Shown piece after piece: positions 48,036-58,523 of a stretch of DNA of 64,000 bases. The notes under the pieces are model-generated. The model had not been told where the DNA came from. It saw only the letters and a list, made by a program, of their open reading frames with translations, and did not search any database. Numbering within the stretch: position 1 is the first letter of the stretch; each line of letters begins with the position of its first letter. The stretch is from Eustoma russellianum (Eukaryota; Streptophyta; Magnoliopsida; Gentianales; Gentianaceae): positions 8,623,294 to 8,687,293 of the forward strand of contig AP025067.1 of NCBI GenBank assembly GCA_036186865.1. The letters run 5' to 3'. Both the position numbers and the translations under genes were made by a program.

Positions 48036-49499
48036 TGTAGAGAAAAAGGGGTTTGAGTGATTTCAAAATACATGATTTAAACGTGTGCATGACATATTGT
48101 ATATAACTTGCCTTATATAGTTCATATATAATGTTGCCGTACTAACGAGCCATGAAGCTTTAAAGCTTACATCAAATGGCAAACATTTGTTGTGTTTGAA
48201 CTATTTTCAGGTGCCACCATTAATGAACTAAACTAGTTCATTAAGTGAAGTACTTAGTTAATTAGACTAAGCAGTTCATTAAAGGAAGCAATATTTGGAA
48301 AAGGCACAAAGGCAACAAGTTGAAGAAAGGAAAGTTCCCCTCTCCTCTCCACTCGCTATTATACATATATTTATACATATTTTCAGATTTGTTTTGAAAA
48401 AGGCACATACACATTTATTCCAACATACTACCGACACGTTATATATATTTTACGTACGTACGTAAACGTCACACCACCATACTTAACTCATATTTATGAG
48501 TATATTCAGGTCTTATATCATATGATATAAGTCATGGTGATGACAAATTGAATACGACACATTAAAAGGTTCTAAACCGAAAATTGTCGTATCGGGCGAA
48601 TGCCGAAACTTCGCCAACGTGTCACGTAATTGCCATAAATAGATGGTCAACCCATACACTTTAAAAATATCCACAAATTTCGTGGGTTTCATGCTATATG
48701 CAGCCATAAAATCATTCCATGTTGGCACACACAAATCACCCCACATTAAGGCCAAATTGTGAAGATTCCAATTTCAATTTTGTCACATGTCTAGGCGCCA
48801 CTTTAATCAGCCTTATGAGCTGAATATTAAATTTTAATTTATGTATATTATGTGTAACATAATATATGTAACATGTGTAAAAAGTTGGAATTTAATTAGA
48901 GAAAAATCGGGTAATCGATAAACATCGAAAATTCAGTTTTCTACGTACACGACACATGGAACGTTTTTGGCATATCATATAACATGTATCTAGACACTTT
49001 TTACATATTTCATACATCTCAAAGTGTTCTAGAAAATTCATTTAAGAGCTGATTGGAATATGCCATATGTGTATTATTAAATGTGCACTATTTTACAAAG
49101 TTTGCAAAAATAAAATTCAGCACTTGCCCAAGTCATTATACACGCCTATAACAGCCATGTTGGAGCATGTGTGGAGCCTTGTTGGCATAGTGACTGGTAA
49201 AGAATGAAGCATACAATGTTGATGACATAAAGGAAGGAGCTACACAAGGTAACATTTCAAACTTATGCCACATTTGTAACACATGCTGAAAATTTCAGCA
49301 TTTGCTAAAGAGGTGGCCGAATTCTACACCATTATGAGTCATATTTTGTGTCTTCATTAAGGTGGATTGATTAGAAGATAATTTGGAAATATTTTGAATA
49401 AGTTATGGAATTAAAGTGGTGATATTTTTAAATATCACACATGCTGAAAATTTCAGCATGTGTGGGAATGTATATGGCCGAAATGTTGGCCTCATTGAT
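48036..49499 (+). repeat. 3' LTR of element #3, truncated (1,464 bp)
   Basis: Matches the copia #1 LTR in reverse from 6106. It includes the AATGAACTA palindrome region (48225-48245) and, at 49436-49464, a perfect palindrome with 14-base arms. Cut at 49500 by element E. The rest of the LTR is not seen. Confidence 0.88.
49436..49464. repeat. perfect palindrome in LTR #3
   Basis: Arms CACACATGCTGAAA and its complement around a single A. A shorter copy lies near 49280-49300. Same motif as 5119-5143. Confidence 0.85.
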
Positions 49500-51327
49500 T
49501 GTTGTACCCCAACGATCATGTACGTGAAAACTATGAATAAGAGACGGAATGAAAGCGACAATTTCTTTTAGCGCGTGTTACTTAAGTCAACTTAACCCTC
49601 TTTACTTAATTATTATTGAGGTGATACCAAGCCAAATTAAATAAGGGAAACTTCAAGAAAATAGTATATGAAATATAGAGTTGTATGAACCATACATACC
49701 ACTATGTATGTATGTGCGTGTATATGATATATGTGTACAAAATGTATAAATACCTACATGCGAATACATAGGAGGATACGTATATATATATATATATATA
49801 TATATAGTACACATGGCGTGTATATGTATGAATACATACATACGCTAATCTTAGAATATGATAAAATAAAGAAAACAATATAATACATGAATTAAAATTA
49901 CAAGAAATATCAAGATGCCCAAGAGGCCCAAAAATCGGCCAAGACATGTAAGGGTTCTAGAATTCTCTAGCCAATTTTATTAGTTAAAATAATTACTTAA
50001 AGTCTACTACACCATTAAGACAAGAAGTTATTATGCAAAGAATAAATAGAAAACAAAATAGACATGCATTTAAGGAACAAGTAAGACAACTCATTAAAGA
50101 AAGAGGTAGTATGGTTGAGGTCATAAAGACCCCAACCAAAACCGCCCCATATGTCCAGACATGGAGGATTTTTAAATCCTACCATGGTCACTTTTTCTAT
50201 TAAACCAAGGTTAAGATAACCATGATTTGATAAAGTAACTTGGGTTAGCACCAAAGTAACCATAGTTGGAATAAAGTAACCAAGGTTATACTAACCCAAC
50301 CTTGATTAGCACTCAAGAAAGCCCAAAAATCCCTCCAAAACCGTCCCCCTAGCATGTTTTAAACCCTTCTAGAAACATCTACCTTCTTGTCATCTTGAGA
50401 CTCCTCTCAAGACACACTCAAGCAAGAGCAACACTTAGCAAAAAATTCCCTCATCTCTCACCACAAATATTTCGGCCCCTTCATCTTGAAGGACTGAAGT
50501 TCAACTTCACTTTCAAGACTCAAGAAGACATCTAGGTAAGTCTTGTTCCAAGCTTCCTTAAGTAAATTCTTATTTGGTGAAGGATGAAGCTCACATGAAC
50601 TCTTTCTCTCCATGCCAAAACCGTGGGTTTCATGAGTTAAATAGGTGAAAGCCTTCAACTTTCCTAGGTGGAGACATATTGTGGTACTTGAATCTCCACT
50701 CAAGCTCATTTTGGTAAGATGCTCTAGACCTCAAACCTATCCTATTTCCTCTATTGACTAAAGACTAATCTTTTCCTTCCATTTTCCATCAAAACCGTAT
50801 GCTCAAGGTGAGGAAGGAGAAGGATTTCAACTCAACTCACTCCATAACCAAGCAAAGACAAGAGCTTTAGCTTGAAGAGGCAAGTATACAATGATCTCTC
50901 ATGATTTATTTAAAGAGTTTGTGACTTTAATGCTTAGAAGTTCTTAAGATATGATCTTTAGTTGAATGTCTTACGTTTAAGACTATATCTTAGTGATTCC
51001 CTAAGAACAATGCATTGCATGTGATTTATTCCTTTAAAGATGAAGTCTTTTCCAATATGCTATATGAAATAAGGCTGACCTAGAGTGAAATAAGGTTCAC
51101 CTAAGTAGGTCTAGACAAGATTGACTTGTGAATGTAACACAAAAGGTCCTAAGGAAAGAATACATGTGAAAGCTAGGAGCTTTATGAGGTTGTTGGTAAG
51201 TTTAGATTAAGATGACTCTTGAATGTGAATGCATGCTTGAATATGTATTGTAAAATTTGGTTAAGGCACCACACAAGTTTCGGCCCAAAGTATTGAGTGA
51301 AAACATGGACATTTGACTTGGATAGGA

Positions 51328-52085
51328 TGACAAAATAGCAAACCACTGGAAGCGGACTGAATAGAGTGACGTATTAGATGATTTAAGAACTGACCTTACA
51401 GACCTGCAATGAAGCTAATTTTTGGTACAAAATTAGCCTCATAAGTGTAGTGCAAGTGAGAGTTGGAATTTTGTTAAAATCAGTTACGGATTATTTTTAA
51501 GAAATTATACGGTAAAACTGCTCCAGTAGAAAATTCTGGAGTTGGACAAAATTGATCACTGGTTTCAACGAATTAAAAGAGGACCTTGTGGACCTTCAAT
51601 AAATCTGATTTTTGTCACGGAGCTAGCCCCATGAGTGTATCAGAGATGAGAGTTGGAATTTTAGTAAAATAAGTTATGGATAATTTTTAATAAAATATTT
51701 GGTAAGATTGGTCAGACTTGAAAAACGGGAACTGAGCAGAATTGTAGCCTCTTTTGGTTGGCTTGAAAAGAGACCTTGTAGATGGCCAATAAAGCTGATT
51801 TTTGGCATAGTAATAATCTATGAGTGTGGTGAACATGCCAACAGGAACTTTGGTAAAACAAGTTCTGGATTATTTTATATGAATTAATTAGTCAAACTGC
51901 TCAACTGAAATCACTGGAACCAACCTGAAGTTTAGTAACGACTTTATGGACTCAGAAAGGGGACTTAGAGATATGAAAATAAGCTAAATTTCTGTAGGAT
52001 ACTAGTTCCACATGTTTATGATTTGTGTGAGTTGGAATTTCAGAAAAACGAATCTCGGATTTGCCGCAATTGAATTTGTAGTAGA
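51328..52085 (+). repeat. tandem repeat of about 190 bp in LTR E
   Basis: Unit markers (CTGCTC or equivalents) near 51510, 51701, 51894 and 52085 give a period of about 190, with one unit before. About four units against about seven in C. Confidence 0.75.
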
Positions 52086-52535
52086 ACATGTCAGTTCAGT
52101 TTCAGCACTTAATCCGTTTCGGGAGTTTATTAAATGAGCCTTTTATGGTTAGTGAAATAATCTGGAATTTTTACGACATGTATCTAAGATTCCACCAAAC
52201 GTATTCGTGACAAAAGAATTATGAAAATGGACCTAATTGGTTAGCTTAACCGCCCTATGAATATGAAGTAAAAGTCCGGACATATTTAGCTTCCAAACTC
52301 ATGTATGTTGATATGTTATAAGGAATGCATACGATTATTCATGTTATGACTTGCATTTCATATCACGGCATGTATCATGCATGATCATGAAACTGATTTT
52401 CATAGATTTTATGATGTAAGCAAGTTTTATAAGCAGCTATGTTTTCGTTATGCATGAAAAGTTTTTACGGTCCCATGTTTTTAAAACAAAGCTTCATGAT
52501 TCCTTTGCCGGCCAAGCATGCGACTAACCCGACTC

Positions 52536-52781
52536 CAGACCCGGGGTTAATTGGTCTGATGACATGATATGTTCTAGACCCATTCATATCCGGGGTTAAT
52601 TGATCTGATATCTGTTCTGGACCCGTTCAGATCTGGGGTTAACTGATCTGATATCTGTTCTGGACCCGTTCAGATCCAGGGTTAATTGATCTGATATCTG
52701 TTCTGGACCCGTTCAGACTCGGGGTTAATTGGTCTGATGATATGTTCTGGACCCGCTCAGATCCGGGGTTAATTGATCTGA
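52536..52781 (+). repeat. hairpin array in LTR E
   Basis: Stems CAGACC/GGTCTG, TCAGATC/GATCTGA (three units, one with a changed loop and one with a weakened stem), TCAGACT/GGTCTGA (T-G pair) and a final TCAGATC/GATCTGA. The TCAGACT/GGTCTGA unit has its own matched change relative to its neighbours. Confidence 0.8.
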
Positions 52782-52922
52782 CACTCTGTTTTTACGACAT
52801 GCTACTTTATGGGACCAAAATGATGTTTTGACATGACATGACATCATGCATTGCATCTTGCATAATTCACGATCATGAGGACATGTTGCATATTACAGTT
52901 AATGGTTATAAGTTATTATTGG

Positions 52923-53055
52923 TATAGCATTACCTAAAAACATGCTTAAGCCGAACGCCAAGTAAATTCAGGATCCCAGATCAGGTATAGTATAGCATTC
53001 CCTAAAACATGCTTAAGTCGAACGTCAAGTAAGTACAGTATCCAAGATCAGGTAT
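52923..53055 (+). repeat. tandem duplication of about 67 bp in LTR E
   Basis: Two copies of a segment starting TATAGCATT and ending AGATCAGGTAT. LTR C has one copy (near 32265-32328). Confidence 0.8.
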
Positions 53056-53178
53056 GAATTATAATTATTTGAGGTTTTTGGGGTAATACATTCATGTTAT
53101 GATTCTTTACGTATTTCATGGTAGTTTATTGTATTCTTGCTGGGTGATTTTTTTCACTCACACTTTATTTTTCCCCAG

Positions 53179-53237
53179 AGCCGGATAATGCCAAGATAGA
53201 ATGGATCGAGGACGAGCCGAGAGTACCTTATCCATAG
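53179..53237 (+). other. exon-like conserved short frame in LTR E
   Basis: After TTTATTTTTCCCCAG the frame reads EPDNAKIEWIEDEPRVPYP then TAG (53235-53237), the fullest version of this peptide in the window. Confidence 0.55.
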
Positions 53238-53561
53238 GCAAGAAGCATGAAGGGAGCTAAGCTTAAGGACTTTTGTGCTGCCAAGATGTTCTGTATTATG
53301 ACTATGTTTGAACTCTCTGGATTTCGGTTATGTTATTTTGTGGGACTACTACCTTTGGGAACTTAGTAAATTAGAGATGCATGTTTAATTTGAAAAGTTT
53401 TTAATTCTGCCTAAATTTTACTGCCATGTTTATTGTTAGCATGGGAGTCCACGACTTATGTTATGGATATTCGCATGTTATGCATGACGCCTTGTACTCT
53501 CCTCAGTGAAGCACGGCGGGTGCACCGTATCCGAACGAGGCCGGGTGTGGGGCGCCACAGG

Positions 53562-53573
53562 TGGTATCAGAGC
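53562..53573 (+). other. primer-binding site, initiator Met tRNA (element E)
   Basis: TGGTATCAGAGC, two bases after the LTR end. Confidence 0.92.
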
Positions 53574-53660
53574 TCAGGCTCTAGATTTCAGGCAGAACGT
53601 AGGACTAAGTTATGATCTTAGCAATCTAAGTTTGATCTTAGACCTAAGTCATGATCAATA

Positions 53661-54377
53661 ATGAATAATGTATCACCTTTAATATCTCAAAGTACTGTGT
53701 GGTATGATACAGCTCATGAAGTTTGGCAAGATTTGACGCAAAGGTATGGTCATGGTGATGCATTTAGGTTATCTGATTTGCTTGAGTCGTTTTATGCAGT
53801 AAAGCAAGAAAGTTCCACTGTAAATGACTATTTTACCAAGGTTAAGGTCCTGTGGGAGGAGATGCTAGCCTTGAGACCAATACCAGCTTGTGAATGTCAT
53901 GGATGTAGATGTAATGTGACTAGTCAGATGAAGGAATTTGTATAGAGTGATTATGTGGTCAAATTTGTAAAAGGACCCAATGATGATTATGAACCTGTCA
54001 AGTCTTAGGTATTTGTTATAACACCTCTGCCAGACATAAGTACTGCATTTTCTATGTCTCTTAAGTATGAGAGAAAGCTGACCAATTCAATAGGCCAAGG
54101 AACCTTTTGTAATGCACCTACAACCTATCTAGCTAATGATGATGGTGAGTCAGTTACTAGAGCATACTTCAACAGAGTGCAGGGTAATACTTACAGGAGG
54201 GGCAGTGGTAGGTTTTATCCTGATAACAATAGGTGGCCACAATGCACTCACTATGGAATGATTGGACACAGGGTGGAGAGATGCTATAGGAAGCATGGGT
54301 TCCCTCCTGGTTTCAAGTACAAAGGTCAGGTTAACATGGTGGATTTAGTGTCTGATTATGAGGAAGCCAAGAATTAG
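53661..54377 (+). pseudogene. copia gag (UBN2-type) of element F
   Basis: UBN2-type core with WYDTAHEVWQDLTQRYG, RLSDLLESFYAVKQ and VNDYFTKVKVLWEEM. Stops at 53943 and about 54006 lie in the same frame. The frame resumes with a knuckle-like CTHYGMIGHRVERCYRKHGFP (first spacing altered from the usual C-x2-C). A further stop at 54375. Confidence 0.82.
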
Positions 54378-54392
54378 GAGTCTGTTAAACCT

Positions 54393-55500
54393 TTGTATCA
54401 ACCTCCTATGCTGACATATGAGCAACACATGAGGTTGTTGAGCCTGTTGAATGTAAAGGAAGAATCTGGAGCCGCAACGTCTGTTTCTGTAGTGAATGTA
54501 CCTGGTAGTGCCTCTCATGTAGTAGTGCTGTCTGCTCAAGCTGAACAAGAGAAAGGTAATTGTTCAACTAATAATATAAATGTATGGATCTTAAACTCAG
54601 GTGCAACAAATCATATTGCCTGTTCCTTGAAACTTTTCTCTTCATATAATTCTTTGCATCATATAGTTATCAGACTGCTTAACAATCATATAGTACCAGC
54701 CACACACATTGGTATGGTTCAAGTAACTTCTGGACTTGTGCTTGGTGATGTTCTCTTTGTACCCTCATTCTCTTTTAATATTCTCTCTATCAGTAAACTG
54801 ACTACTTTATTATCTGTGCTTATTCAATTCTGTGGCACAACCTGTTTCCTCCATGATCATCCTTCCAAGAAGTTGATTGGTTCAGCTGAACCACATCATG
54901 GGCTTTACTATCTACATGGCGCACATAAATCAATTGACTCAACTTCTGCTTCCATCCCTGCTCCTACTCCTTCTGCTGCTGCGGCATCCCAAATTTCTTT
55001 GTCTAAGATCTGGCATTACAGGATTGGACATCCATCTTCTGTAAGAATAAGAGAAATCCACAAGAAAAGTTCTGATGTTGTAGGCTTTTGTTGTGAGGAT
55101 TTTTGTAAAATCTGTCCATTGGCCAAAATGAAAAGGCTTCCTTTTCAAATTATCTTATTTGTTTCTCATCATGCATTTGACCTTGTACATATGGACATCT
55201 GGGGTCCTTATAAACATCCTGGCAATTGTTGATGACTTTGGTCGTTATACTTGTTATAGTTACTTAAAACTAAGGCACAGGTCAGACCTGTTATATAAAC
55301 CTTCTGTCAGTTTGTTTCAACTCATTTTGAAGCACAAATCAAAACACTCAGAACAGACAATGGGCTTGAGTTTTCTATGACAGATTTCTATAAATCCAAG
55401 AGAATTATCCATCAAACCAGTTGCACCTACACTCCCCAACAAAATAGGATAGTGGAAAAAAATAGCAACACATCCTCAACATAGCTAGAGCATTAAGATT
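54393..55500 (+). pseudogene. copia protease and integrase of element F
   Basis: Protease motif WILNSGATNHIAC: the catalytic Asp of D-S-G is replaced by Asn, so this copy is inactive even without the stops. Then GAG-pre (KIWHYRIGHPS, CKICPLAKMKRLPF) and the integrase start (HMDIWGP). A deletion and frameshift follow at about 55222, after which VDDFGRYT, the DNG site and TPQQNRIVE appear in other frames. Confidence 0.82.
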
Positions 55501-56268
55501 TTAAAGCTCATCTGCCTTTATTTGGGGATTCTGTGTTGAACATGTTGCCTATTTGGTCAATATCCTGCCCACTCCAGTTTCTCAACATAAAACACCTTTT
55601 GAATGTTTATATAATGTCCAACCTAAATACAGTAACCTCAAGGTGTTTGGATGTCTAGCCTATGCCTGCAATATTAGCCCACATAAAACTGAGTTTGAAC
55701 CTAGAGCTTTCCCATGTCTGTTTTAGGCCTTTCTGTGACTTCTAAAGGCTATATATTGCAGAACTTAAACATCAAGTCAATATTTGTTACAAGAGAGGTT
55801 CATTTCCAAGAAGATGTTTTTCCTTTCCAAAATCTCTCTTCTATTTCTTCTACAATACCACCTATCAATGAAAGTTCTCCTTTCCCTACTGTCACTTCTT
55901 CCTACATGGATCCTCTTCCTCCAAGCCCAGCTGCTCCTTCTTCTTTAGATCCATCTCCTGAAATATCTCAATCTCCATCTCGTTCTTCACCTTCTCCTTC
56001 CAATACATCTTCATCTCCCTCATCTCCACCACATCCTGAACCGACACCTAGAGTCAAAAGACTCAGAAAACCACCAGGCTATCTTCAAGGCTATTACTGT
56101 CATAATTTCAGCTCTTCTCAGCAGCATCATTCTTCTCAACCCTCTTCTATCTCCTATCCTGTTGAATCTTATTTGTCATATGATGCCCTGAATCCTGCGC
56201 ATAAGAACTACATTTTTAATATTATTTTGCAATAGGAGCCTAACTCTTTCCAGCAACCATCAGTATTC
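55501..56268 (+). pseudogene. integrase C-terminal and Pro/Ser-rich linker of element F
   Basis: An open frame at 55714-56235 with FEDVFPF-like and then long Ser/Pro runs is the low-complexity linker usual between integrase and RT in copia. It ends near the RT entry. Confidence 0.65.
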
Positions 56269-57640
56269 CTGAATGGCAAGTTGCTATACAGGAGGAGCTT
56301 GCTGCCCTTGAAGCAAACTATACTTGGACAATGACACCTCTCCCTGAAGGTAAGGTTCCAATGGGATGTAAGTGGGTCTACAGGATAAAAAGAAAACCAG
56401 ATGGCAGTGTTGAGCATTTTAAAGCCCGTCTAGTTGCCAAGGGCTTCACACAGCAGCTTGGAGTAGACTATTGACACCTTTAGTCCTGTTGCCAAAATGA
56501 CTACTGTTAGGCTTGTCCTTTATGTTGCAGCAGTTAAAGGTTGGCACTTGCATCAGCTTGATATAAATAATACCTTTTTTTATGGTGATTTGTCTGAAGC
56601 CATTTATATGATTCCTCCTGAAGGCACTTCCAGTGCTCCAGGCACAGTGTGCAAGCTTAATAAGTCTCTTTATGGCCTAAAGCAAGCCAGTCACCAGTGG
56701 AATGAAAAATTGACCCATTCTTGTTATCTCAAGGGTGTATTTTGTCCAGGCATGACTACACTCTTTTTACCAGGCAGACCAGCACTTCATTTTTGGCTCT
56801 ATTGGTATATGTTGATGATATCATCCATGCTAGTGATCTTTATCAGATATTTTTAAGATTAAGACAGCATTACATCAAAGGTTCAGCATCAATGACATAG
56901 GTGACCTGAAGTATTTTCTAAGCCTAGAGGTGATCAGGTCACACGAGCGATCATGCTCAGCCAAAGAAAGTACATCTTGGAGCTGTTGGAACATACATGT
57001 TACTTGGGATCTAAACCAGTCAGGGCTCCAATGGAGCAGAATTTGAAGTTGGATCATAATGACTCTCGTTTGATATCAGAAGTATCCACATATAGGAAGA
57101 TCATTGGAAAGTCGTTATATCTTACTATTACAAGGCCAGATATTTCTTTTGCAGTTCAGTAGCTAAGTCAGTTCTTTGATTCACCTACAGAGAATCATCT
57201 GAGAGCTACATACAGATTATTAAGATATCTTGAAGGTTCACCAGACAAGGGACTGATGTTGCCCAGTATAGGAGCGTTAAAGCTAAAGGAATTCAGTGAC
57301 TCAGACTGGGAGGATCTGAAACTAGAAGATCCATAACAGGATATTGTATGCTTATAGGGAATGCCATGGTTTCTTGGAAGACCAAGAAACAATCCACTGT
57401 TTCAACATCATCTTCAGAGAAAGAGTATAGAACACTTGCTATGGTTACTTCTGAGGTGCAGTGGCTACTTTATCTGATGGAAGACTTAAAGATTAAACAG
57501 AAAGAACCAGTGAAGCTTTTCTATGATAATAAGAGTGCCATATACATAGTGGAGAATCCCGTTTCCATGAAAGAACAAAACGTATAGAAATTGAATGCCA
57601 TGTGGTGAGAGACAAGTTCTTGGCATGAATCATTAAGCCC
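56269..57640 (+). pseudogene. copia reverse transcriptase and RNase H of element F
   Basis: RT: WVYRIKRKPDGSVEHFKARLV, QLDINNTFFYGDL, LYGLKQASHQWN and the catalytic YVDD at 56808-56819, in several frames. RNase H: LYLTITRPDISFAVQ, then WKTKKQSTVSTSSSEKEYR (usual SSAEAEYR altered) and LFYDNKSAIYI. At least four frameshifts or stops. Confidence 0.85.
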
Positions 57641-57756
57641 ATGCCCATAGACACACACTTGCAGTTGGCAGACCTGTTTACCAAAGCCTTGGATCACATC
57701 ATAATGGCAAACCTAACTTCAGTTATGGGTCAATGTGAAGCATTTAGAAAGTCAGA

Positions 57757-58217
57757 TTTTGGGGGGGTGTTAAAATTGAGTTTGAACAGAGGCAGCGTGC
57801 ACTAGCTGCTCAAGCTCAAGAGAAATGCAGCAGTAAGGATGATGTGGCAGTTTCAGAGAATGGCATTGGTTAACAAGTTAATACACATATTAAGCTCAAG
57901 CTAACACATGATTGGTGGACCGGACAGCTGCTGGATGAAACAAGAAACACAAATTGCAGCTGAAGCATTACGGACCAAATGCCAACTCAGTAGAGGAGAA
58001 GTGTGCTGGCGTAGTTGTGACTGTTATCATTGATTGGCGGTTATAGAATGGTGTAGTTGATAATTATTTAGTAGAAAACAGAATATAAGGCTTTGTAATT
58101 AGTGTTGTACGATTTGAGTTCAATAGAATAACCGCTATTCTTCCTTTTCTGATTTTCTCTCAATCTGTTCGATAGTTTGGCTTGTTTCGGGCGATTTGGC
58201 GCTAACGTCTGTATTCA
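57757..58217 (+). repeat. purine tract and 3' LTR of element F
   Basis: TTTTGGGGGGG precedes the LTR start TGTTAAAATTGAG at 57768. The LTR shows a TATA-like AGAATATAAGG near 58078 and a C/T-rich stretch near 58140. I place the end at TGTATTCA (58217), but without a 5' LTR this is a guess to within tens of bases. Confidence 0.6.
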
Positions 58218-58523
58218 TATTTTATCTATCGTTTAGCCTGTTAATTAATCTGAATTGATAATTTTTGATGTTATGTTGATGATCATGGTTGATTCGTACA
58301 TGTTGTTTACCGTTTTCATGTGATCGTCGTAATTTTGTTAAAGTCTGAAACTAAGAACTCAAAATAACCATTCTGATCCACATATAGGAAAGACGAGAAA
58401 CATCAAAATCTAGTTAAGCACTTGATCAGAGACATTAGTTTGTCCTTCAATATTAGACTATAAAGCAAGCTCCTGCTCCAAAAAGGATCTGAATCAAAAC
58501 AATCAAATGTAATACTTCAGATA
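58218..58523. other. no recognised feature
   Basis: AT-rich sequence between the copia F LTR and the TMEM42-like pseudogene. It could be 3' flank or intron of that gene copy. No open frame or repeat was recognised. Confidence 0.4.

Larger units (their letters stand above)
45708..49499 (+). mobile_element. SIRE-like copia element #3, 3' part in plus orientation
   Basis: Begins within integrase, continues through RT and RNase H, then G-rich 3' sequence, polypurine tract and an LTR cut at 49500 by element E. Opposite in orientation to elements #1 and #2. The 5' half is lost at the junction with J. Confidence 0.88.
49500..53559 (+). repeat. LTR of element E (4,060 bp)
   Basis: Starts TGTTGTACCCCAACG and ends GGGGCGCCACA. 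Same order of parts as LTR C but with fewer units of the 190-bp repeat, which accounts for much of the length difference. A TA repeat lies near 49780-49806. Confidence 0.92.
49500..53657 (+). mobile_element. Ty3/gypsy element E, one LTR and about 95 bp of body
   Basis: LTR 49500-53559 of the C family, with primer-binding site and leader, then an abrupt switch to copia sequence near 53657. The left flank TTGAT (49495-49499) cannot be matched because the other end is lost. Confidence 0.88.
53658..58217 (+). mobile_element. decayed Ty1/copia element F, 5' truncated
   Basis: gag, protease, integrase, RT and RNase H remnants in copia order, then a purine tract and a 3' LTR from 57768. The left end is cut at the junction with E, so no 5' LTR. 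A different lineage from the SIRE-like copies, judging by gag and RNase H. The right end is approximate. Confidence 0.85.
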
